From NCBI GenBank assembly GCA_030430125.1, contig JAUIGA010000051.1:1-12550 (forward strand): 12,550 nt of DNA, given 5' to 3'. The stretch's first letter is position 1, and each line of letters opens with the position of its first letter. Positions 7,204-12,550 of the stretch are shown here, one piece after another. A program made the position numbers and the translations under genes. The DNA is from Chloroflexia bacterium. Its GTDB lineage: Bacteria; Chloroflexota; Chloroflexia; Thermomicrobiales; UBA6265. The notes under the pieces are model-generated. The model did not search any database and was not told the origin of the DNA. It worked only from the letters and a program-made list of their open reading frames with translations.

Positions 7204-7908
7204 CTACGGCATGGGAGTGGCATCGTCGAGCGCCCAAAACGCCCCGGTGAGTCCGAGCGAGCTGAAGATATCCACCGCCTCCTGCGGACTTCGACCGTGG
7301 AATGCCTCGCTGAGGCGATCGTGGTACCACGCCACCGACAAACGCCATGTCTCGGCCAGCGATAGCCACGCCCCCGGCGGTTCCCCGGTTTCTCGCGACC
7401 ATTGGTGCACCTCCTCTTCCGACCGGAAGAGCTGAATGGTGCTTCAGGTGTCGCGGATGTCGTCGTACCAGGATCGAAACGGCTTCTGGAAGTGGACGAC
7501 ACCGTCCGGCCCTCGCACCGTGCCGCGCTCCACGCGCAGGTCCACGCGCGCGCCGTCGATCGCCCAGACCGCCTCGATGCTGGCGTCGGCGTGGAGGGCG
7601 GCGGGAATGCCGAGCATGTCCCAGGCGCAGTTGGCCCAGGCGTCGACGCCGTTGACGGTGACGCGATAGGGTGTCGGCACCGCCGAGTACGGGTTCGCCA
7701 TCAACACGCCATGTCCGTCCTCGGTCAGGGTGACGGCGTGGCGCCGGCCCAGCTCCCGGAGCGTGTTGCGCGCTTCGTGGTGGGTCATGCCGAGGGAGGC
7801 GGCGAGCGATTCGAGCGATGGCGGCGCACCGCGGCGGGCGAACCCCTGATAGATCAGGTAGCGCATGCGCCAGAGCGAGTCGTCATTCGTGGGGGTTGGT
7901 GGTGGCAC
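7204..7908 (-). CDS. MerB-like (alkylmercury lyase family) selenoprotein, Sec155 encoded by in-frame TGA
   Basis: 234-residue cytoplasmic protein when the TGA at 7446-7444 is read as selenocysteine (residue 155). Upstream and downstream parts are in the same frame. Seen: a winged-helix-like N-terminal part (about 12-70), as in MerB; WANCAWDML at 91-99 matching the E. coli MerB WCALD region, keeping Cys94 and Asp97 (MerB Cys96, Asp99); then WYDDIRDT-U-STIQLFRSEEEV, aligning with MerB SFCCHVHFFAS, so the TGA falls on catalytic Cys159. The tail (AETWRLSVAWYHDRL, FSSLGLTGAFWAL) reads like the family C-terminus. In MerB the two cysteines and Asp cleave carbon-mercury bonds by protonolysis. A Sec here predicts organometal lyase-like chemistry, substrate unproven. 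GTG start at 7908 has AGGAG at 7920-7916, 7-nt spacer. A SECIS follows the TGA. Alternative: a pseudogene with a nonsense mutation, less likely given the SECIS and the intact downstream part. Confidence 0.85.
7407..7446 (-). promoter_or_regulatory. Bacterial SECIS element directly after the Sec UGA
   Basis: In the minus-strand RNA, UGA (7446-7444) is followed by an outer stem GCACC (7442-7438) pairing with GGUGC (7411-7407), an asymmetric internal loop (AUUCAG / GA), and a perfect 7-bp stem CUCUUCC-GGUC-GGAAGAG (7431-7414). The apical tetraloop GGUC at 7424-7421 is the SelB-recognised loop of E. coli fdhF. The loop begins 20 nt past the UGA, within the usual spacing for bacterial SECIS elements. 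It is inside the coding region, so both structure and protein sequence are constrained. Confidence 0.85.
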
Positions 7909-7950
7909 GGTTCGGCTCCTGTCGCGGCGCGCCGGGACGGTGGCGGCTCG

Positions 7951-8250
7951 TCAGGAATCGAGCAGGTCGTCCAGCAGGTCCCGCGTGCGCTTCTTTTTCT
8001 TCGGCTTGCGGTTGTTGTCGAGATAGGCATCGTCGCTGTACTTGTCGCGGCGACGGCGGCGGTCGTCATCGTACCGGTCGTCGTCATCCGCCCGCCCGCG
8101 CGTGGTGAGATGGCGGGGGATGGATCGGTTGATGATGTCGTCGAGGGCGCCGCGCTCCAGCCAGACACCTTCGCAGGTGGGGCAGGTGCGGATGTCGACA
8201 CCTTGACGGTCGGTCGCGACAAGATCGGTGTTGTCGTGCGGGCAACGCAT
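7951..8250 (-). CDS. TFIIB-type zinc-ribbon protein (zf-TFIIB family)
   Basis: 99-residue small protein. Seen: the N-terminal zinc-ribbon core CPHDNTDLVATDRQGVDIR, then TCPTCEGVWLERGALDDII, with CxxC at 23-26 and the GVWLERGAL signature of the zf-TFIIB family. The first metal-binding knuckle reads CPHD (Cys3, His5), not CxxC, so one ligand may be His or missing. After residue 45 the chain is low-complexity Asp/Arg/Lys and ends in DLLDDLLDS, an acidic amphipathic tail seen in many members. Molecular function is not established for bacterial members. ATG at 8250 is chosen over 8301 because GAGG at 8262-8259 lies 8 nt upstream and the family begins at MRCP. It ends 42 bp before the MerB-like selenoprotein, so the two are probably co-transcribed. 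Confidence 0.85.
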   Translation of the reverse strand: MRCPHDNTDLVATDRQGVDIRTCPTCEGVWLERGALDDIINRSIPRHLTTRGRADDDDRYDDDRRRRRDKYSDDAYLDNNRKPKKKKRTRDLLDDLLDS

Positions 8251-8315
8251 GTGCTGATCCTCGTGCAGCTGCATGTGCGGACGGACGGTAGACGATGCCA
8301 AACGCGCTGGTGCGC

Positions 8316-8360
8316 ACGGCCGTTATCGTCCGATTTTTACCCCGTGATACGGAAATCGAA
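8316..8360 (-). promoter_or_regulatory. Weak promoter candidate for the zinc-ribbon / selenoprotein genes
   Basis: On the minus strand an AT-richer patch contains TTTTCG, a 17-nt spacer and TAAAAA, about 80-90 nt before the zinc-ribbon start codon. Matches to the consensus are 3/6 and 4/6. It is the only AT-rich patch in the 136-bp gap between galM and this gene, and promoter function is inferred from that. Confidence 0.25.
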
Positions 8361-8386
8361 AAGGTCGCGTCTACCCGGCGCTGGCA

Positions 8387-9457
8387 CTAGTGCGATAGCT
8401 CGAACCGGTAGATCGTCGTTGACCGGTAGGTCTCGCCCGGCCGCAGCACGGTCGAGGGGAAGGCCGGCACGTTGGGCGAGTTCGGGAAGTGCTGCGTCTC
8501 GAAGCAGATCGCGTCGGTCTGCCGGTAGAGCCTGCCCGAGTACCCCGCGACCGCGCCGTCGAGCGAGTTGCCAGTGTAGACCTGCACGCCGGGCTCGGTC
8601 GTCTCCACCGTCATCACCCGTCCTGATGCGGGATCGGCCAGCCGCGCCGCCTGCACCAGCGAGGTATCGCCCGTGGGGCGATCGATCACCATGTTGTGGT
8701 CGAAACCGCGCGCCATCACGACCTGTGGCGAGCTCGCGTCCCGCAGCGCGTCGCGGACCGGATGCGGCTCGCGGTAATCGAACGGTGTGCCGTCGACCGG
8801 GGCGATCTCGCCGGTGGCGATCTGCTCGTCGTTCGTCGGCGTGTAGTGGCTGGCGTTGAGGGTGAGGATGTGGTCCTCGACGGTGCCGCTTCCTTCCCCC
8901 GCCAGGTTGAAATAGCTGTGGTTGGTGAGGTTGTGGACGGTCGGCGCGTCGGTGGTGACCGTGTAGTCGATGCGGAGCGCGTTGTCCGGCGTGAGTCGAT
9001 AGCTGACCACCGCCGTCAGGGTGCCGGGGAACCCCTCCTCGCCGTTGGGGCTGACGCGGATGAGGCGGACACCGACCGTGTCGCCCTCCTCGATCGTGTC
9101 GGCCTGCCAGTTGTGGTAGTCGAAGCCGCGCTTGCCGCCGTGGAGGGTGTTGCTGCCGTGCGTCGGGGCGAGCTGATGTGTCTCGCCGTCGAGCGTGAAC
9201 GAGGCGCCGCCGATGCGGTTGCCGTAGCGGCCGACGACCGCGCCGAAGTGTGGGTGCTTGACGAAGTAGCGCTCGATATCCCGGAAGCCGAGCACGACAT
9301 TGGCAAGGATCCCGTCACGGTCGGGGACGTGGAGCTCCTGGATGACCGCGCCCCAGGAGAGGATCGCGGTCGAGATGGTGCCGTTGGAGAGCTCGAAGCG
9401 GGTGACGGGTCCGTCGGCGTGGGCGGCGGCGATGGCCTGGGTGATGGTCGCGGGCAT
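8387..9457 (-). CDS. galM: Galactose mutarotase (aldose 1-epimerase)
   Basis: 356-residue cytoplasmic enzyme that interconverts the alpha and beta anomers of galactose and other aldoses, the entry step of the Leloir pathway. Seen in the family's usual order: GRYGNRIGGASF with Asn80/Arg81, NTLHGGKRGFD with His106, NLTNHSYFNLAG with catalytic acid His180, GFDHNMV with Asp253, GVQVYTGN at 290-297 and AICFETQHFPNSPN with catalytic base Glu320. All key residues are present and the length is normal. The start is uncertain: ATG at 9457 has GGGAG 11 nt upstream, while ATG at 9493 or 9502 would add 12-15 residues without a clear ribosome site. The frame is open to 9922 but that extension is repeat DNA. 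No other gal genes are in the window. Confidence 0.93.
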   Translation of the reverse strand: MPATITQAIAAAHADGPVTRFELSNGTISTAILSWGAVIQELHVPDRDGILANVVLGFRDIERYFVKHPHFGAVVGRYGNRIGGASFTLDGETHQLAPTHGSNTLHGGKRGFDYHNWQADTIEEGDTVGVRLIRVSPNGEEGFPGTLTAVVSYRLTPDNALRIDYTVTTDAPTVHNLTNHSYFNLAGEGSGTVEDHILTLNASHYTPTNDEQIATGEIAPVDGTPFDYREPHPVRDALRDASSPQVVMARGFDHNMVIDRPTGDTSLVQAARLADPASGRVMTVETTEPGVQVYTGNSLDGAVAGYSGRLYRQTDAICFETQHFPNSPNVPAFPSTVLRPGETYRSTTIYRFELSH

Positions 9458-9918
9458 CGGTGGTCGTGCTCCCTGTGTTTGCCGGTTGGTCATGCCGGTC
9501 ATTGTGACACGAGCGGAGGGGGACGGAGATCGGTGGCGTGGGAAACCGCGTGTAGACCCGGGCTGCGATGCCCGGGTGGGTGGTGGAGGACAGGGTGCGA
9601 TCCAGGAGACAGCACACGCCCGTGTCATCCCGAGCGCAAGCCGCAGGCCGGAGTCGAGGGATCCCCCGGCGCTTGCGCCGGTGCGGGTCTTCGTCGACCC
9701 AAAACCAACCGTTGCATTGATACCGGCAACGCAGCAACGAACCGGTCGTCTCGGCGCTGCGCGCCGGACGATCCGGGGGCCTCTTCGACACGGCTGCGGC
9801 GCATGCGCGCCGTGCCGGCTCAGGGTGACACGGCCTGGTTGGTGTCCGAGCACATGGCTCGTCGGGGTGTCCGCACCCGCCCACCGAGGGGCGGGTCTAC
9901 ATGATGGTGCCTGAATCG
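9458..9918. other. Intergenic region occupied mostly by an extragenic repeat element
   Basis: 461 bp between galM and the molybdopterin-binding gene, both on the minus strand. Apart from the nested inverted repeats described separately (9552-9900), nothing gene-like is seen. The long open frames crossing it are GC-driven. Confidence 0.75.
9552..9900. repeat. Extragenic element with two nested inverted repeats and terminal hairpins
   Basis: Outer ends: GTAGACCCG at 9552-9560 and its exact complement CGGGTCTAC at 9892-9900. Each end also folds on itself: ACCCGGGC-(6 nt)-GCCCGGGT at 9556-9577 and ACCCGCCC-(6 nt)-GGGCGGGT at 9875-9896. Inner pair: TGTCATCCCGAGC at 9623-9635 against GCTCAGGGTGACA at 9818-9830 (11/13). 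A further 7-bp hairpin lies at 9666-9681. The TGTCATCCCGAGC type motif is a familiar extragenic repeat in several bacterial groups (recalled, not searched). Confidence 0.7.
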
Positions 9919-10941
9919 TCACTCGCCATCATCGTCGTAGGCCGGGAAGCGGAAGCGCATGTCGCGGTCGAGCAGACCGCCGTAGCCGATACCGGCGAGG
10001 TCGGCATCCGTCACCGTCTCCCCCGCCATCACCCACGGCAGCACCAGATCCGCCACCGTCGCCTGCGAGTACATCGAGCATGAGGCGAGATTCACGATCG
10101 GCACCGCGCCGTCCCTGGTCGCGCCGTACCAGAACATCGAGCCGGGATGCGCCGGTGCGCCGAGGCGAATCACATCCGCGCCGATTCCGGGCAGCGCCCG
10201 GATGGTCGGGTCGAATGGGTCAATCGTGTTGCCGCCCGCGGTGAGGATCAGGTCGGCGCCATCGGCCAGCATCGCCCGCATCGTCGCCGCAACGGCTTCG
10301 GGATCGTCCGCGAGGTAGGCGAAGCGCAGGACCTCGCTGCCATACCACGCCATCTTGGCGCCCACCGCCGCCTCGAAGCGGTCGCGCACCTTCTCGGTGA
10401 GCCCCTCGGTGGCGAGCACGCCGGCGATGCGTGGCTGGAACGGTTTCACTGTCACAACCGGGCCGTCGAGCGCCTCGACCAGGGCGCGGGTGTCGTCCAG
10501 GACGGATTTCGGTATCGAAACCGGGGTGATCTTGGCGCCGGCGACATTCTGGCCGGAGTTGACCGGCAGCCGATCGATGGTGGTGAAGATCGCGATCCCC
10601 GGCAGCAGGTTGAGGCGGGTGACGGCATCCGCGTTGACACGCAGGAGTCCCCGCCGGGCGGCGTTGAGATTGACGCGACTCTGCACCGGCGGCCGGATCT
10701 CCAGCCCCGCCCCGGCGATGAGGTTGGCGAGCGTGGTGGCGGCGGTGTCTTCGTGGATGTCGTCCGGTTCCAGCCGGACGGCGTGGACGGGGCGATCGAG
10801 TGTCGCGATGGTATCGAGGTCATCGTCGGTGATCCGGTCACCCTTGCGGAAGACGCGCTTGCCGTGCAACCGGACCTCCTCGGCGACGACGAGGTCGAGC
10901 GCGGCGGCGGCGGAATCGGCGGTGATGATCGTGGGCTGCAT
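9919..10941 (-). CDS. Molybdopterin-binding protein (MoaB/Mog-domain, MoeA-related)
   Basis: 340-residue cytoplasmic protein likely to bind molybdopterin, either in late cofactor synthesis or as a related nucleotide-acting enzyme. Seen: an N-terminal MoeA-like part with GKRVFRKGDRITDDDL (27-42) and LEPDDIHEDTAA (57-68), then a MoCF-type domain with LILTAGGNTIDPFDPT (231-246), which matches the GG(T/N)xxDP molybdopterin-binding loop, and GAPAHPGSMFWYG (261-273). It is shorter than classical MoeA (about 400 residues) and lacks an obvious C-terminal MoeA domain IV. The start at 10941 is backed by AGGA at 10952-10949 with a 7-nt spacer. No other moa/moe genes are in the window. No Moco riboswitch was recognised in the leader. 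Confidence 0.85.
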   Translation of the reverse strand: MQPTIITADSAAAALDLVVAEEVRLHGKRVFRKGDRITDDDLDTIATLDRPVHAVRLEPDDIHEDTAATTLANLIAGAGLEIRPPVQSRVNLNAARRGLLRVNADAVTRLNLLPGIAIFTTIDRLPVNSGQNVAGAKITPVSIPKSVLDDTRALVEALDGPVVTVKPFQPRIAGVLATEGLTEKVRDRFEAAVGAKMAWYGSEVLRFAYLADDPEAVAATMRAMLADGADLILTAGGNTIDPFDPTIRALPGIGADVIRLGAPAHPGSMFWYGATRDGAVPIVNLASCSMYSQATVADLVLPWVMAGETVTDADLAGIGYGGLLDRDMRFRFPAYDDDGE

Positions 10942-11330
10942 GTCTGGTTCCTGATGCGATGGGTATCGGGCCGGAATCGCGACGGTGCGGTCCGTTCCCG
11001 ACCTGATCCAGCATCCCATCGCGCCGGGGAAGTGGCAACCGCTGACGCTACACCGGCTCGCGGCGGGAGGCCATTGCCCGCGCGGTCGCACGATTGCGCC
11101 GGGGTTCGAAGGGGATGGTCCTCTCCCCCAAGTGGGGGAGAGTTAGCGAGGGGGGAATTGCCGGCGCAATCGGCGTCGTGCACCACACGGTTTGCAGCCG
11201 GCAATGGCGTCCCGTCAATCAGCGAAGCAGACGCGTGGCGAGGCAGGAGGGCATTGAACGCGCGCCCAATATCGGCCATGGGGCTGACGGCGCGTTCAAG
11301 CCCTCCCCTACTGTGCCTTTGGGGTGATCG
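10942..11330. other. Intergenic region with stacked hairpins
   Basis: 389 bp between two minus-strand genes. The 100 bp next to the molybdopterin-binding gene should hold its promoter, but no convincing -35/-10 was found. The rest (11121-11306) is three consecutive inverted repeats listed separately. No gene is supported. Confidence 0.7.
11121..11306. repeat. Three consecutive inverted repeats
   Basis: (1) CTCTCCCCC-aagt-GGGGGAGAG at 11121-11142, a perfect 9-bp hairpin. (2) ATTGCCGGC at 11157-11165 with exact partner GCCGGCAAT at 11197-11205. (3) GGAGGGCATTGAACGCGC at 11246-11263 with GCGCGTTCAAGCCCTCC at 11290-11306, complementary throughout except one extra A on the left arm. No T-run follows any of them on the minus strand, so a simple intrinsic terminator is not supported. 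Extragenic repeat or remnant of small mobile elements is more likely. Confidence 0.75.
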
Positions 11331-12167
11331 TCAGGGCAAATACGGCCGGATCAGCGCGGTGATCTCCTGGATACCCGCAAGTACCTCCCCGGCCGGGACT
11401 GTAGGCAGGTTGAAGACGACGCGGTGTGCGCCGGCGGCAATGAACCGCTCGATGGCGTCGGGGGTTCGCGGCGTGGCGTAGATCGTGACTGGAATCGGGT
11501 CGCGACCCCGCTCCGCCGCCAGGCGCTGGAGCTCGGCGATGCGGTGTTCGACGCCGGGATGGTCGTTGGGCATCCACTCGTCGCCGTACTCCAGCACGCG
11601 CTCCAGCACATGCGGTCCCTCGCCGCCGACGGCGACGGGCATGTGCGGTTGTTGCACGGGCTTCGGCCACTGCCAGAGCGGGTCGAAATCGACGAAATCA
11701 CCGTGGAACTCGGCGACCTCCTGCGTCCAGATCGCCTGCATCGCCAGGACATGCTCGCGCATGATTGCCCAGCGCCGGGTCGGATCGACACCGTGGTTGC
11801 GCATCTCCGGTACGTTCCAGCCAGCGCCAACGCCGAGGATGACCCTGCCGCCGGAGACGACATCGAGGGTGGCGACGGTCTTGGCGAGGACGATCGGGTC
11901 GTGCTGCGGGATCAGCGCGACGCCGGTGCCAAGCCGGATGCGTTCGGTGACGGCGGCGACGCTCGCCAGCGCGACGAACGGGTCGAGCATGCGCTTGCAC
12001 GCCTCCAGCCAGGCGGGATCGTCGGGCTCCAGCGACCGCACCGAGAGCGGGATGTGGGTGTGCTCGGGCAGATACAGCGCGTCGAACCCGTGCCGCTCCA
12101 GCGCCCGCCCGATCTCGCGCAGATCTGCTGTTTCTGCGGTAGCGCGCACCTGGACGCCAAAGCGCAT
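11331..12167 (-). CDS. LLM-class F420-dependent oxidoreductase
   Basis: 278-residue cytoplasmic TIM-barrel enzyme of the bacterial luciferase-like monooxygenase superfamily. By overall pattern it belongs to the F420-using subgroup rather than FMN luciferases. Seen: MRFGVQVRAT at the first strand, GFDALYLPEHTHIP (27-40), ERIRLGTGVALIPQHDPIVLAK (75-96), the signature GGRVILGVGAGWNVPE (106-121) and VAVGGEGPHVLERVLEYGDEWMP (178-200). Substrate is unknown. ATG at 12167 is chosen because AGGAG at 12180-12176 lies 8 nt upstream; an ATG at 12188 is in frame but would put the ribosome site inside the gene. The frame is open to 12530, with no family resemblance in the extension. No F420 synthesis genes are nearby. 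Confidence 0.9.
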   Translation of the reverse strand: MRFGVQVRATAETADLREIGRALERHGFDALYLPEHTHIPLSVRSLEPDDPAWLEACKRMLDPFVALASVAAVTERIRLGTGVALIPQHDPIVLAKTVATLDVVSGGRVILGVGAGWNVPEMRNHGVDPTRRWAIMREHVLAMQAIWTQEVAEFHGDFVDFDPLWQWPKPVQQPHMPVAVGGEGPHVLERVLEYGDEWMPNDHPGVEHRIAELQRLAAERGRDPIPVTIYATPRTPDAIERFIAAGAHRVVFNLPTVPAGEVLAGIQEITALIRPYLP

Positions 12168-12273
12168 GTCGCTCGCTCCTGTTGCCATGACCAGCCGGCT
12201 ACGTGTCCGCAGCATCCCATGCGCCGCTCGTATCCGGCAACCTCTGTCTGCTCTCGCAGAACGAGGTCGGTTT

Positions 12274-12371
12274 GTAGGGGAGGACCGCGTGTCGCCTCCC
12301 GGGAGCTCGTCTCCTCCCTTTCTCGACCTGTCCTGCCACCACGAGCGGGAGCACACGAGGTGCTCCCCTAC
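12274..12371. repeat. GTAGGGGAG-bounded extragenic hairpin element
   Basis: GTAGGGGAG at 12274-12282 and its exact complement CTCCCCTAC at 12363-12371 bound a 98-bp element. Inside are the palindrome CTCCCGGGAG at about 12296-12305 and, at the right end, an 8-bp hairpin GGGAGCAC-acgag-GTGCTCCC (12347-12367). The design (outer inverted repeat whose ends also fold locally) parallels the element at 9552-9900. Confidence 0.7.
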
Positions 12372-12491
12372 GATTGTCCATCCTCGCCAACGTCCGCGCA
12401 GGCAATAGCCTTCCGGCGTGCCGATCCCCAGCAGCGTGTTTCGTCGTTGGCGCAAACCGTTGAGGGCCGCACGGGCAATTCGCCGGGCGGT

Positions 12492-12500
12492 TGGTATGAT
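12492..12500 (+). promoter_or_regulatory. Extended -10 promoter for the gene at 12548
   Basis: TGGTATGAT matches the extended -10 pattern TGnTATAAT with one mismatch in the hexamer. No good -35 lies 16-18 nt upstream, which extended -10 promoters tolerate. The predicted start near 12507 would give a leader of about 40 nt before the start codon at 12548. Confidence 0.5.
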
Positions 12501-12547
12501 GACGGTGTTGCACACACCGCGCGCCGCCATTCGATCGGGAGGTCACC

Positions 12548-12550
12548 ATG
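12548..12550 (+). CDS. Start codon of a gene continuing beyond the window
   Basis: The last three bases are ATG, preceded by the strong ribosome site GGGAGG at 12537-12542 with a 5-nt spacer, and by an extended -10 promoter about 50 nt upstream. Only the start codon is visible, so the product is unknown. Confidence 0.6.

Larger units (their letters stand above)
12168..12547. other. Divergent intergenic region with repeat element and promoter
   Basis: 380 bp between the LLM gene (leftward) and a gene starting at 12548 (rightward). It contains the GTAGGGGAG element at 12274-12371, an 8-bp inverted repeat CGCCAACG/CGTTGGCG at 12385-12392 and 12445-12452, and the rightward extended -10 promoter at 12492-12500. 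Confidence 0.7.

Noticed and set aside
7444..7446. TGA as an ordinary stop, leaving a 154-residue MerB-like protein and a separate 68-residue ORF
   Set aside because: The frame continues with a family-like C-terminus, the TGA sits on the catalytic Cys column, and a SECIS hairpin follows at the right distance. The small downstream ORF would start at a GTG with no ribosome site that explains it better.
7402..8859. 485-residue plus-strand ORF
   Set aside because: It crosses the selenoprotein, the zinc-ribbon gene, the gap and part of galM on the opposite strand. It has low-complexity composition and no domains.
10147..11481. 444-residue plus-strand ORF
   Set aside because: It is antisense to the molybdopterin-binding gene and runs through the hairpin region into the LLM gene. 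No protein family is recognisable.

Overview
The window is a GC-rich bacterial chromosome segment with ten protein genes plus the start codon of an eleventh at the right edge. The gene set (F420-type luciferase-like monooxygenase, DR_2398/MSMEG_1061-type PPOX flavoprotein, STAND ATPase with TPR-like repeats, COG3618 amidohydrolase), the frequent GTG starts with clear AGGAG ribosome sites, and the GTAGGGG / TGTCATCCCGAGC type extragenic hairpin repeats suggest a Chloroflexota of the Thermomicrobia/Sphaerobacter kind. This placement is an inference from gene content; an actinobacterium is not excluded.

Layout. 1-1818 (-): STAND-type signalling ATPase, cut by the left edge. 1894-2811 (-): zinc-free MDR oxidoreductase. 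2812-3294: divergent intergenic region with a perfect 14-bp inverted repeat, three TGTGAC direct repeats and a possible 40-aa ORF. 3295-4143 (+): PAP2_3-type membrane phosphatase/transferase, followed by a hairpin terminator candidate. 4443-5120 (+): PPOX flavoprotein. 5121-5488: convergent intergenic region with repeats. Then a minus-strand run: amidohydrolase (5489-6376), 7-TM DUF4203-like membrane protein (6468-7112), MerB-like protein (7204-7908), TFIIB-type zinc-ribbon protein (7951-8250) and galactose mutarotase (8387-9457). 9458-9918 is a nested inverted-repeat extragenic element. 9919-10941 (-): molybdopterin-binding protein. 10942-11330: three stacked hairpins. 11331-12167 (-): F420-dependent LLM oxidoreductase. 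12168-12547: another hairpin element, then an extended -10 promoter and ribosome site for a plus-strand gene starting at 12548.

The main discovery is at 7204-7908. A MerB-like (alkylmercury lyase) reading frame contains one in-frame TGA at codon 155. It sits exactly where MerB has its catalytic Cys159, while the partners of MerB Cys96 and Asp99 are kept as Cys94 and Asp97. Directly after the TGA is a textbook bacterial SECIS: a perfect 7-bp stem closed by a GGUC apical loop, the loop of E. coli fdhF, on an outer 5-bp stem. The two ORFs an automatic caller would report here are therefore most likely one 234-residue selenoprotein, a Sec-dependent organometal lyase-like enzyme. It is probably translated from one message with the upstream zinc-ribbon gene. 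No sel genes and no mer operon partners (merA, merR, merT/P) are in the window, so the host's Sec machinery and the true substrate must be tested elsewhere.

The other genes look like unlinked housekeeping or accessory metabolism. Four of the larger gaps carry hairpin-rich extragenic repeats that appear related in design.
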